Below, piece after piece: positions 26,085 to 34,384 of a DNA stretch of 41,071 bases (position 1 is its first letter; the number at the start of each line of letters is the position of its first letter). A model generated the notes under the pieces. That model did no database searches. It saw only the letters and a program-made list of their open reading frames with translations, and was not told the origin of the DNA. The translations under genes and the position numbers were made by a program. The stretch is from an uncultured Dialister sp. (GTDB lineage Bacteria > Bacillota > Negativicutes > Veillonellales > Dialisteraceae), in contig NZ_CAAFRZ010000153.1 of assembly GCF_900765565.1 (NCBI RefSeq), positions 1 to 41,071 of the forward strand. Reading direction: 5' to 3'.

Positions 26085-26925
26085 CCGGCCGTCCTGCCTT
26101 TCCAGGCTTGATGGGCGGACAAAGCTTTCCATTCTTTTCCTTTACGCCATCATGATGGTGCTGGTGGATAATGGGAGAACCCTGTTTATCCTGTTCACGT
26201 TGACCCTGGTTCTTCATTTCCTGGCAAAAACACCTCTTTATAAATGGAAAATTCTCGCGGTCTTTATCCTCCTGGGACTCTGGGGATCCATATCGAGCCA
26301 GGCCCTTTTCTTTGCCCAAAACCCGAGAACGCCCCTCCTCATGCTTATATCGCCGTCGTTTCCAGTCCTTGGGCTGCTGACAAAGGGGCTGTATATTTAT
26401 AAGGAAGGCATTATTTACGGTGCAGTGCAGGGTATGCGTACGGTATCCATGATTTCCCTGGGGCTCCTGGTCTGCTGGACCAGTGATCCCCGGAGCCTTT
26501 TGAAAGCCCTGACCTCCTGGCACCTGTCCCCCCAGACATCGTTCATGCTGGTTACGGCCATCCGTTTCTTTCCCATCCTTGCTTCCGAAGCGGGGGAAGT
26601 AATGACCGCTCTCCAGCTCCGGAGCGGTACACTGAAAGGCAGGCATCAGGTGCTGAGGCACATTCCCTACATGGTGAAGCCCCTTTTGGCCCGCTGCCTC
26701 CGGCGGGCGGGCACATTGTCCCTTTCCGTCACCAGCCGGGGCCTGTTCCTGGCAAAAGGGAAAAAAGGCACCCCCTGGCGGCGGAGAGAAAAATGGGCCT
26801 GCGCCCTGTGCCTCGTTTTCACCCTTTTCTGCGGCGCCGGTAAGATCCTCTATGCCCTGTCCCTGAAGGGCTTCTATTATGGCGCATTCCGCATAATCTA
26901 TGACTGGACGAAACTGTACCTATGA
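26053..26925 (+). CDS. ECF transporter T component (EcfT/CbiQ-like)
   Basis: A 290-residue integral membrane protein coupling the ATPase pair to the substrate-binding protein. Four to five hydrophobic segments lie at about 25-75, 85-115, 130-150 and 250-270. The C-terminal cytoplasmic helices include VTAIRFFPILASEAGEV and VTSRGLF, which stand where EcfT proteins carry their Ala-Arg-Gly coupling motifs, though here the match is weak. GGGGAGGTG precedes ATG 26053, which lies inside the ATPase gene. The next gene overlaps its stop by four bases. Confidence 0.82.
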   Translation: MSYRQTFEGSDRPSCLSRLDGRTKLSILFLYAIMMVLVDNGRTLFILFTLTLVLHFLAKTPLYKWKILAVFILLGLWGSISSQALFFAQNPRTPLLMLISPSFPVLGLLTKGLYIYKEGIIYGAVQGMRTVSMISLGLLVCWTSDPRSLLKALTSWHLSPQTSFMLVTAIRFFPILASEAGEVMTALQLRSGTLKGRHQVLRHIPYMVKPLLARCLRRAGTLSLSVTSRGLFLAKGKKGTPWRRREKWACALCLVFTLFCGAGKILYALSLKGFYYGAFRIIYDWTKLYL

Positions 26926-28322
26926 AAAAATGTAAAACATTTCTGATTTTTGCCCTCCTATTCCTTACCTGGGCTGCCCTGTTCTGGCTCACCGGCAGTA
27001 AAACGCCCTGGCAGGTTTTTACTACCCATGACAGGGAGGCAGGCACGGTGGTGCCTTTGGGAGAAATGGCGGGACGGAATTATGACCGCATGGGCTTTGA
27101 CGGCGGGGAAATCCTTTCCGTGAAATCCGATGGTGGCTGGCTTGTGGGCACTGCGAACGGAGAACTGCTGCACCTTTCAAAGGATGGAAAGGAACTGTGG
27201 AGCCATTCCGTAGGGAGCGGCCTCATCCGTTCCATCGCCGTGAGTAAGGATGAAAAGACCGTCTACGCCGGCGAGAAGAGCCCTGATGGATACCTGTACG
27301 CCCTGGATGTGAAGACAGGAGACCTGCGGTGGAAATACAGGGGCTATGATGTCATCGGAGGGGAGCCGGATATCCGGGCGGATCCGCAGCCTATTCACGT
27401 GGCCACGGACCGGGCAGGTAATGTGTATGCCGTCTTTTACCGGTTCACCGTTTCTCCTTCCGGCGTGCGGCGCTATGTGAGCCGCATCGTATCCTTTACT
27501 GCCAGCGGTGACGTGCGCTGGAAGTACCCGGAAGATGGCAATATGGATGCCTGGGTGAACTGGGGGGATGATTCCGAAGCAGCCCACCGGTTTGCCTTTG
27601 GAACGGCAAATTATGATAAATCCAAAACAGAAAAATTGGAGTATAATAAGAATATATATGTGTTAGATGACAGGAATGGCACTCTTATCCATACGGAGAC
27701 GATTCCCACGGCAGACCATTTCCAGACGGTAGCCATGAGAAATGGCCCCTCTTTTTCGGAAGACGGGAAAGTCCTCACCGCCATGACGAGCGATGGACGG
27801 GGATTTCTGTATGACAGTGACGGAAATCTCCTGTGGCAGAGAACCGTGGCGGAAGCAAAGAATATCAACGGCAGCTGGTTCTTTGCCGCCGGTCGTGACG
27901 CCATGGTGGTGCCGGAGGGCGTCCTTTTTGCCACCATCAATACCTTTGGACGGGATAACTGGCAGATACCCGCTCCCGTCATCCATCCCGCCAGCAACAG
28001 TCTTTATCTTTTTGGCCTGGACGGCCGGTTCCTCTTTCAGTACCGGGCGCCCGGCGAAATAGAAGGGGTCAGCACCGCAAAGGGCCTGGCAGCCCTGGCA
28101 GTGGGGAGAAACGTGAGAAATCACGACTACCATGCCCACGGTGCCGCCATTGTCAGCCTTTCCGACGGGAAAGAACTCCATTACTACCATACCGCCGGTC
28201 CCCTCCAGGCCATTGCCATTTCATCCGATGGAAAACAGGCGGCGGGGATCGAAGTACCTGCCGTGACACCGGAAGGAAACCTATTGGGTGACTATCGGCT
28301 GCATATATGGGATGTGGAGTAA
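26922..28322 (+). CDS. Membrane-anchored PQQ-like beta-propeller protein
   Basis: A 466-residue protein with an N-terminal membrane anchor or uncleaved signal (residues 5-25) and an extracytoplasmic domain of repeated blades of the PQQ/WD type: DGKELWSH, TGDLRWKY, SGDVRWKY and DGNLLWQR. No lipobox is present. Such propellers bind ligands or partner proteins; I cannot name the ligand. It is co-translated with the ECF T gene (ATGA overlap) and ends the operon, so a role in delivering or sensing the transported substrate outside the inner membrane is likely. No other gene in the window has this fold. Confidence 0.75.
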   Translation: MKKCKTFLIFALLFLTWAALFWLTGSKTPWQVFTTHDREAGTVVPLGEMAGRNYDRMGFDGGEILSVKSDGGWLVGTANGELLHLSKDGKELWSHSVGSGLIRSIAVSKDEKTVYAGEKSPDGYLYALDVKTGDLRWKYRGYDVIGGEPDIRADPQPIHVATDRAGNVYAVFYRFTVSPSGVRRYVSRIVSFTASGDVRWKYPEDGNMDAWVNWGDDSEAAHRFAFGTANYDKSKTEKLEYNKNIYVLDDRNGTLIHTETIPTADHFQTVAMRNGPSFSEDGKVLTAMTSDGRGFLYDSDGNLLWQRTVAEAKNINGSWFFAAGRDAMVVPEGVLFATINTFGRDNWQIPAPVIHPASNSLYLFGLDGRFLFQYRAPGEIEGVSTAKGLAALAVGRNVRNHDYHAHGAAIVSLSDGKELHYYHTAGPLQAIAISSDGKQAAGIEVPAVTPEGNLLGDYRLHIWDVE

Positions 28323-28324
28323 TG

Positions 28325-28556
28325 AAAGTGGCTAAAGGGTAACGCCTTCGGCGAGGTGGCTCAAGGGGAATGGCCTTCGGCCAAAGGAGGTGTGTGCCGC
28401 ATCAATTCATATAGCGGCACAAATTTTGTACTCAGCGGCGGAGCCGCAAAATGTATCATCTGCGGCGCTATATGAATTGTGCGCCGCACCTTCCCCTCGC
28501 CGCAGGCGTTCCCCCTGAGCCACCTTGCCTGCAGGGCATTAACCCTCAGCCACTTT
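28325..28556. repeat. Intergenic mosaic hairpin repeat, family 1, copy G
   Basis: A well-preserved copy: AAGTGGCTAAAGGGTAACGCC, CGCCTTCGGCG and GGCCTTCGGCC hairpins, GTGCCGC/GCGGCAC around CATCAATTCATATA, GCGGCGGAGCCGC, GCGGCGCTATATGAATTG followed by TGCGCCGCACC, CGCCGCAGGCG, and the closing CCCTCAGCCACTT. It fills the gap between the propeller gene and the ABC exporter. Confidence 0.8.
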
Positions 28557-28619
28557 TCCGGCCTTCAACCACTTCTTCCTGCCATATTCTTTTATATCCT
28601 GGGATAGAGAGGAACTATT

Positions 28620-30353
28620 ATGATTACACGATTTATGCGATACTACCGGCCTTATATTAAAATCCTCATATGGGTCATCATCGGCACCTTTGCCATGGCG
28701 GGACTGGACCTGATCTTTCCTATCGTTGTCCGGAACCTGATCAACCAGGTACTGCCGGCGAAGGACATGCAGCGGCTCTTCATCGGGTCCGCCGTTCTTC
28801 TGGTGCTCTACATCATCAACTTTATTATCCAGTTCCTGGTGCAGTACTACGGCCATGTCATGAGCGCTTCCATAGAGCACGACATGCGGCGGGACCTGTT
28901 TTCCCATATCGAAAAGCTCTCTTTCCACTATTTCGATAATGAAAAAACGGGGCAGCTCCTTTCCCGCATTACCAGCGATATCACAGAAATCAGTGAACTC
29001 TCTTTCCGGGGACCAAACGATGTACTCCTCTGCGGCGTGATTATGGCGGGCACCCTGGTGGTCATGCTCTTCATGAACTGGAAACTGGCTCTTCTCATCG
29101 GCGCCCTGCTCGTAGCGAAAGCCATTCACACGGTGAAGATCAACCGGAAAATGAAGGGGGCTTTCCGGAAGAACCGCCGGGTGGCGGGGGAAGTGGCAGC
29201 CCGGGCGGAAGAAAGCCTTTCCGGTATCCGCCTCGTGAAAGCCTTCGCCCAGGAAGCCTTCGAACTGAAACGGTTTGAAGAAAAGAGCGTAGATCTTCGG
29301 AATACGAAATTTGATTCCTATCGGCTGGTGGGCTATTTTTCCGGCAGTATCAATTTCTTCACCAACTTCATTAACGTGGTGGTTATTCTGGCCGGTGGCT
29401 GGATGATTACCCGGGGCGAACTGATGCTGTCCGATTTCGTAGCTTTCCTCCTCTATGTGAATATCTTCATGCGTCCTGTTTTCCGGCTCACGATTCTGGC
29501 GGAAGTGTACCAGCGGGGCATGGCAGGCTTCCATCGGTTCGAAGAAATCATGCATACCGAACCCTCTATCAAGGACCCGCCCCATCCCATTACCCTGGCT
29601 CATGTGAGGGGAGATATCGATTTCCATGACCTTTCCTTCGGCTATGATCCGGACAGGCTCATCCTCCATCACCTGAATTTCGATATTCCTGCCGGTAAGA
29701 CTGTGGCTTTCGTCGGAGAAACGGGGGCCGGCAAGAGTACCCTGGTCAGCCTGCTTCTCCGGTTCTATGAATCCACAGAAGGTTCTATTACCCTGGATGG
29801 CCATAACCTCAATGAATTTGCCCAGCAGGACCTGCGCCGCAAAATCGGCATCGTCCAGCAGGACGTATTCCTCTTCGGTGACAGCATTGCCGAAAATATC
29901 GCCTACGGCAAAGAGGGCGCCACTATGGATGAAATCCGGCGGGCAGCGAAACTGGCTGCTGCCGATGATTTTATCAACTCCCTCCCCAATGGCTATGAAA
30001 CGAAGGTAGGGGAGAGGGGTGTCAAACTCTCCGGCGGCCAGAAGCAGAGAATCGCCATTGCCCGGGTCTTCCTGAAGAACCCGCCGGTGGTTATCTTTGA
30101 TGAAGCCACTTCTGCCCTGGATACACAGACCGAAAAAATGGTGCAGTCCACCCTGGATGACCTGGCAAAGGACAGGACCACCATCATCATCGCCCACCGC
30201 CTCTCCACAGTACGGAATGCGGACTGCATCTACGTCCTGGACCATGGCCGTCTCATAGAGTCCGGCAATCACGATGCCCTCATGGCAAAGAAGGGCAAGT
30301 ACTACGAACTCTACGAAGCCCAGAAGAAAAAGCCCGTGACTGTGGCTGAGTGA
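28620..30353 (+). CDS. ABC exporter, MsbA-like half-transporter
   Basis: A 577-residue type IV ABC exporter with six membrane helices fused to one ATPase, working as a homodimer or with another half. The transmembrane part contains the coupling-helix region FHYFDNEKTGQLLSRITSD. The ATPase has Walker A GETGAGKST (366-374), signature LSGGQKQR near 470, Walker B VVIFDEATSALD and the H-loop IIAHRLST. AGAGAGGA precedes ATG 28620. It is separated from the ECF operon by repeat copy G. Relatives flip lipid A or export drugs and peptides; link to the tetrapyrrole-type cluster is only positional. The final residues (VTVAE) run into the next repeat. Confidence 0.88.
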   Translation: MITRFMRYYRPYIKILIWVIIGTFAMAGLDLIFPIVVRNLINQVLPAKDMQRLFIGSAVLLVLYIINFIIQFLVQYYGHVMSASIEHDMRRDLFSHIEKLSFHYFDNEKTGQLLSRITSDITEISELSFRGPNDVLLCGVIMAGTLVVMLFMNWKLALLIGALLVAKAIHTVKINRKMKGAFRKNRRVAGEVAARAEESLSGIRLVKAFAQEAFELKRFEEKSVDLRNTKFDSYRLVGYFSGSINFFTNFINVVVILAGGWMITRGELMLSDFVAFLLYVNIFMRPVFRLTILAEVYQRGMAGFHRFEEIMHTEPSIKDPPHPITLAHVRGDIDFHDLSFGYDPDRLILHHLNFDIPAGKTVAFVGETGAGKSTLVSLLLRFYESTEGSITLDGHNLNEFAQQDLRRKIGIVQQDVFLFGDSIAENIAYGKEGATMDEIRRAAKLAAADDFINSLPNGYETKVGERGVKLSGGQKQRIAIARVFLKNPPVVIFDEATSALDTQTEKMVQSTLDDLAKDRTTIIIAHRLSTVRNADCIYVLDHGRLIESGNHDALMAKKGKYYELYEAQKKKPVTVAE

Positions 30354-31325
30354 AAGGTGGCTGAGAACCGTGCGAATGTGTGGGGGCTTCCAGGGAAAGA
30401 TGGTTTGCCTGCGGCGTTTCCATCAATCCATCCTGCGGCTTTGCCGCGGCCCTTCTCCAAGGGCCTGCATGATTGGGAAAGAATTGAGAATTGAGTGAAG
30501 AGAATTGAGGTCCAGCGGCTCCGCCGCATCCATCCTGCACCTTTGGTGCGTCCCTTCTCTAAGGGGCTGCATGATTGGGGATAGAGTTGAGATTTGAGTC
30601 CCAGCGGCTTTGCCGCCATTGGAAGAATCAGCCGCTGAAGGCGGCGTTATATACGGTCTCCCCTTCCTTTTAAGCGCAGCGCCCCACCCGGTTGGCCAGC
30701 GCAGCGCCGCCAACCCACCACCTGGTCGGGCGCAGCCCGACCCACAACCCTTAAGAACCCTCCGCTCCTTTGGGCTCGACGGCTCCCCGGCATTTTTCCT
30801 CAGCCACTTCAGTCACCTGAGTCACTTCAGCCACCTTTCCATTCCCATCAATCCATCCTGCGGCTTTGCCGCGGCCCTTCTCCCAGGGCCTCCATGCTTA
30901 TGGGATATCTCACAAAGAACGTTACCCCTTTTATGAGGTTTCCGGTAAGCAAGTGTCCCCTTAGAGAAGGGGGCAGCCCAAAGGGCGGGGGATGGATCCG
31001 CCTTGCAGAGGCGGAATCAGTGAAGCAGGCTGAAGTCAGCTGTTGGGCGCTGCAGTCTGGCCTGTTTTCCTGGAAGCTGGCCGTTAGCAGCTGGAAGCCC
31101 CTGCACCTTCGTACGCCGCTCAGTCGTACATGGGGTGCAGCCCAACCCACCTTATGCCCCCGCTTCAACGAGCGAAGCGATGTTGAAGCTACAACCCCAC
31201 GGGGAAAGCGACTCACTGTATTCTCAGTCGCCTGCGGCTCCTTATGAATGCAGTTCGCTGCGCACCGGTTGGCGAGCGCAGCGATGCCAACCTACCACCC
31301 TTAGCCCCATTCACCGATATAGGTA
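30354..31325. repeat. Large composite repeat region, copy H
   Basis: Almost 1 kb with no gene that I can support. It holds three related units at 30418-30500, 30526-30600 and 30847-30905 (each with CATCCTGC, a GCnnC-type hairpin, CCCTTCTC and a GCATGATTGGG-like end in the first two), a run of CAGCCACTTCAGTCACCTGA-type short repeats at 30802-30838, and family-2 hairpins with constant loops and different stems at 30690-30715, 31162-31189, 31215-31254 and 31267-31292. The right part mirrors copies J and K in reverse orientation. Confidence 0.7.
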
Positions 31326-31330
31326 TACAT

Positions 31331-31371
31331 AAAAAAAGACCCATGAGATTCACTCTCATGAGTCTTTTTTT
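31331..31371 (-). terminator. Terminator downstream of galU, bidirectional
   Basis: AAAAAAAGAC and CATGAG pair with CTCATG and GTCTTTTTTT (one C-A mismatch), leaving a short loop. It lies eight bases past the galU stop on the minus strand; A and T runs on both sides allow either direction. Confidence 0.8.
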
Positions 31372-31378
31372 CATTCCA

Positions 31379-32260
31379 TCACTTATCCTTTGCCAGCAGG
31401 TCTTCCAGGTATGCCCGGAACTGGGGACCCAGATCCGGACGGCGGAGGGCGAATTCCACGGTGGCCTTCAGGTAGCCCAGCTTGTTGCCGGTGTCGTACC
31501 GTTTTCCGGTGAAGTTATAGGCATATACGTTTCCGTTGTGCGCCATGACCCGGAGGGCATCGGTGAGCTGGATTTCTCCGCCTTTGCCGGGCTTTGTCTG
31601 TTCCAGCACCTCGAAGACGTCAGGAGTAATGACGTAGCGGCCCAGGGCGGCAAACCGGCTGGGAGCCTCTTCGATGGATGGCTTTTCAATCATGTCCTTT
31701 ACCTTGAGCAGGTTCGGGTCATCGGTCTTGATACCGTCTACGATGCCATAGGAAGAGACCTGGTCCTTTCGCACAATCTGGCAGCCGATGACGGTGCTGC
31801 CGGTCTTTTCATACTGGTCCATAAGCTGCCGGAGCGCCGGTTCCCCGTTGGCGTTGTATACTACGTCATCCCCCAGGATGACGCCGAAAGGTTCGCCGTC
31901 GATGAAATCTTTGGCACAGAGGATCGCATCTCCCAGGCCCCGCATGTACTGCTGCCGGGTGTAGTGAATTTTTACGGAAGCCACCTGCCGCACTTCCCGG
32001 AGAAGGTCCATCTTGCCCGATTCATAGAGATGCTGCTCCAGTTCCGGGGAAGAATCGAAGTGGTCCTCGATGGCCCGCTTCGCATGGCCGGAAATGATGA
32101 GAATCTGTTCAATGCCGCTGGCTTTGATTTCCTCTACAATGTACTGGATGGTAGGCTTGTCGACGATAGGAAGCATTTCCTTCGGCATGGCCTTTGTTTC
32201 CGGAAGGAAACGGGTGCCAAAGCCCGCAGCCGGAATGACTGCTTTTCTGATACGTTTCAT
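31379..32260 (-). CDS. galU: UTP-glucose-1-phosphate uridylyltransferase
   Basis: Makes UDP-glucose from UTP and glucose 1-phosphate for envelope glycans. The 293 residues begin MKRIRKAVIPAAGFGTRFLP, the nucleotide-binding signature of the family, followed by KAMPKEMLPIVDKP and the catalytic-site segments YMRGLGDAILCA and GVILGDDVVY. TGDLVG-type text is absent, as expected for this branch. CAAGGAGT stands upstream of ATG 32260 on the minus strand; an extension to 32356 would translate repeat sequence. It lies downstream of galE on the same strand, with repeat copy I between them. Confidence 0.95.
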   Translation of the reverse strand: MKRIRKAVIPAAGFGTRFLPETKAMPKEMLPIVDKPTIQYIVEEIKASGIEQILIISGHAKRAIEDHFDSSPELEQHLYESGKMDLLREVRQVASVKIHYTRQQYMRGLGDAILCAKDFIDGEPFGVILGDDVVYNANGEPALRQLMDQYEKTGSTVIGCQIVRKDQVSSYGIVDGIKTDDPNLLKVKDMIEKPSIEEAPSRFAALGRYVITPDVFEVLEQTKPGKGGEIQLTDALRVMAHNGNVYAYNFTGKRYDTGNKLGYLKATVEFALRRPDLGPQFRAYLEDLLAKDK

Positions 32261-32324
32261 GTTAGACTCCTTGAGAATATGTGTGAATGGATTGATTGCA
32301 ATTGAGATAATATTGGTTAAGTGC

Positions 32325-32642
32325 ATAGTGGCTGAGGGGGAATGCCCTGCGGGCAAAGTGGCTCAAGGGGAATGGCCTTCGGCCAAGGGGGTGGTGTGCC
32401 GCATCAAATTATCAAGCGGCACGAATTTTATATTAGCCGCGTCGCTGCCAGGTATAAAAATTTCGCGGCGCTAAATGATTTGTGCGCCGCACCTTCCCCT
32501 CGGGCGCAGCCCGTTACCCCTGAGCCGTCCGAATACCAAAAGGAAGGCGCCTTAGTGTGCAGTATAGGCGCCAACTTATTCGGACTCGGAGGTCCTATAC
32601 AGGACACTCCGCCTCGCCGGCAGGCGTTCCCCTTCAGCCACT
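32325..32642. repeat. Intergenic mosaic hairpin repeat, family 1, copy I, with small insert
   Basis: Family-1 order is clear: GTGGCTGAGGGGGAATGCCC, GGCCTTCGGCC, GTGCCGC/GCGGCAC, GCGGCGC/GCGCCGC and GGGCGCAGCCC, ending with TTCAGCCACTTT. Between 32527 and about 32610 the normal end is interrupted by an unrelated piece with nested inverted repeats: GTCCGAAT (32527-32534) with ATTCGGAC (32578-32585), inside it GGCGCCT (32546-32552) with AGGCGCC (32566-32572), then GTCCT-ATAC-AGGAC. It separates galE from galU. Confidence 0.75.
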
Positions 32643-32678
32643 TTCCACCCAGCATCAGGTATTTACTTACTCAGCAAC

Positions 32679-33671
32679 TTATTTCTTATATCCATAGGGA
32701 TGACTCTTATGCCACTTCCAAGCAGAGGCGATGATTTCTTCCGTATTGGAATGGGTGGGGTGCCAGCCCAGCACATCCCTGCACTTTTTAGACGATGCGA
32801 TGAGGATGGCCGGGTCCCCGGGGCGCCTTGCCTCTTCGGTGACTTTGAAATCGATGCCCGTCACCTTCTTTGCCGTTTCGATGATTTCCCGGACGCTGAA
32901 TCCCTTTTCACTGCCCAGGTTGAAGTAATTGCTTTCACTACCCTGGAGGAGGTATTTCATGGCCAGCACATGGGCATCGGCCAGGTCCAGTACGTGGATG
33001 TAGTCCCGGATACAGGTGCCGTCGGGGGTGGGGTAATCGGTACCGTAAATGGCAATGTGGTCCCGGACGCCCTGGGCGGTTTTCAGGATGAGCGGAATCA
33101 GGTGGGATTCCGGATTGTGGTCCTCGCCGATGGAGCCGTCAAGAGCAGCGCCGGCGGCGTTGAAGTACCGGAGAGCCACATACCGGAGTCCGTAGGCATT
33201 GGTAAAGTCCCGCATCATATTTTCGATGACCAGTTTTGTCCGTCCATAAACGTTGGTGGGGTTATGGGGGAAATCCTCTTCAATCGGCGTCTTTTCCGGT
33301 TCCCCGTACACAGCGGCGGTGGAAGAAAAGACGATTTTATTGACACCCGCCTTCTTCATGCCCAGAAGCAGGTGCAGCGTCCCTTCCACATTGTTCGTGT
33401 AATACTTGGCAGGATCCACCATGGATTCTCCCACAAGAGAAAAAGCGGCAAAATGGATGACACCGGAAATATCATATTTTTTCAGTGTCTGTGCCACGAA
33501 ATCCACATCGTGGATATCCCCCTTCACCAGGGTGACCCCTTCCGGTACGGACTCTGCGTGACCTGTAGCCAGGTTATCAAATACAACGGGAGTAAAATCT
33601 CCGGCCGCTGCCAGGGCTCTCACTGTATGGGAGCCGATATATCCGGCACCGCCGGTAACAAGAATGTTCAT
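32679..33671 (-). CDS. galE: UDP-glucose 4-epimerase
   Basis: Interconverts UDP-glucose and UDP-galactose with bound NAD. The 330 residues start with the NAD-binding MNILVTGGAGYIGSHTV, show VIHFAAFSLVGES, the catalytic SSTAAVYG serine/threonine region and YGRTK with the active-site Tyr and Lys, and the RYFNAAGA segment. GAGGAGGG precedes ATG 33671 on the minus strand. With galU it supplies UDP-galactose and UDP-glucose for surface polysaccharide or lipooligosaccharide. Confidence 0.95.
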   Translation of the reverse strand: MNILVTGGAGYIGSHTVRALAAAGDFTPVVFDNLATGHAESVPEGVTLVKGDIHDVDFVAQTLKKYDISGVIHFAAFSLVGESMVDPAKYYTNNVEGTLHLLLGMKKAGVNKIVFSSTAAVYGEPEKTPIEEDFPHNPTNVYGRTKLVIENMMRDFTNAYGLRYVALRYFNAAGAALDGSIGEDHNPESHLIPLILKTAQGVRDHIAIYGTDYPTPDGTCIRDYIHVLDLADAHVLAMKYLLQGSESNYFNLGSEKGFSVREIIETAKKVTGIDFKVTEEARRPGDPAILIASSKKCRDVLGWHPTHSNTEEIIASAWKWHKSHPYGYKK

Positions 33672-33709
33672 AGTATGCCCTCCTCTGAGCGTTTAATACA
33701 TATGGTTAT

Positions 33710-33718
33710 AGTATAGCA
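33710..33718 (-). promoter_or_regulatory. Extended -10 promoter of galE
   Basis: On the minus strand this reads TGCTATACT, a good extended -10 box, about 40 bases before the galE start. No -35 box is convincing. Confidence 0.55.
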
Positions 33719-33747
33719 TAAAAAGAAGGTCAGCGGCCTTTGGGCAA

Positions 33748-33781
33748 GGCTGTGACTTCGTCAGGCCGCAGCCCTTTTTTT
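33748..33781 (+). terminator. Hairpin with T run between divergent galE and the 33833 gene
   Basis: GGCTG pairs with CAGCC, and inside it TGAC-TTC-GTCA forms a second stem; seven T follow. A larger alternative stem is GCGGCCT (33733-33739) with AGGCCGC (33763-33769). No plus-strand gene ends just upstream, so it may insulate the promoters from stray transcription. Confidence 0.45.
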
Positions 33782-33792
33782 ACCATTTAGTG

Positions 33793-33798
33793 TATAAT
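33793..33798 (+). promoter_or_regulatory. -10 box of the 33833 gene
   Basis: TATAAT preceded by TG, 35 bases before the next start. The -35 position falls in the T run of the hairpin and is poor. Confidence 0.5.
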
Positions 33799-33832
33799 AA
33801 TCATAAAGTTCTAATACAAGGAGTGATACCTC

Positions 33833-34357
33833 ATGGCATCCTATGATTTTGACCGGATGGCGAAAAAGGCGGGCGTGGAAGGAAGTTTCCATGCCAGAAA
33901 CGACGATATCCTCACGGAGGAAGAGGGAAAGAAACGGTGGCTTACCATGACCTTCCGCTTTTCCATTACCGATAATTACCTTTCCGGGAACGGGGGCCCC
34001 TATGATTATGTGTTTGATTTTCCCCATGGTCACTTCGAGAGAACGGAGTGGAAGAACGGAATCCCGGAGGTCAGGGAAGGAGATATTCCCAAGGGAGCCA
34101 TGACGGCCTTTGCTGAATCTATGGGCTTCCTCTTTACCCTGCCCCAGAAGCAGTCTGTCACGAATACGAAGTCCCTGGAAGTCAATACGGACGCCTATGA
34201 AAAGGAAAAGTACGGTCCCATCAAGCGGCTCACCCGCTGTGAACTCCGGGCAGGGGACCGCTTCTTCCGCTGGGTGGCGGAGAAGGATAAAGATACGCCA
34301 TTTCCGGAGCTCTACGAGGCTTTCAAGCGGCTGCGGGAGTCTGTTGACCGTGGATGA
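33833..34357 (+). CDS. Hypothetical protein
   Basis: A soluble 174-residue protein that I do not recognise. It has no signal peptide or membrane segment and only one cysteine. It is rich in aromatic and charged residues (TMTFRFSITDNYLSG, YDYVFDFPHGHFERTEW). ATG 33833 has ACAAGGAG at a good distance, and codon use matches the housekeeping genes nearby, so it is a real gene. It stands alone between galE and an MgtC-like gene, followed by repeat copy J. Confidence 0.75.
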   Translation: MASYDFDRMAKKAGVEGSFHARNDDILTEEEGKKRWLTMTFRFSITDNYLSGNGGPYDYVFDFPHGHFERTEWKNGIPEVREGDIPKGAMTAFAESMGFLFTLPQKQSVTNTKSLEVNTDAYEKEKYGPIKRLTRCELRAGDRFFRWVAEKDKDTPFPELYEAFKRLRESVDRG

Positions 34358-34384
34358 GTGGAAGTCCTCGGTCTTTGAGAGGTT

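Noticed and set aside
28539..30272. Long minus-strand open frame opposite the ABC exporter
   Set aside because: Antisense shadow with no motif and no start signal.
30418..30905. CRISPR array
   Set aside because: The three similar units are unevenly spaced, imperfect and contain internal hairpins; no cas gene is near.
30354..31325. Coding sequence in the 1-kb gap after the ABC exporter
   Set aside because: Open frames there translate repeats only and have no start signals or family motifs.
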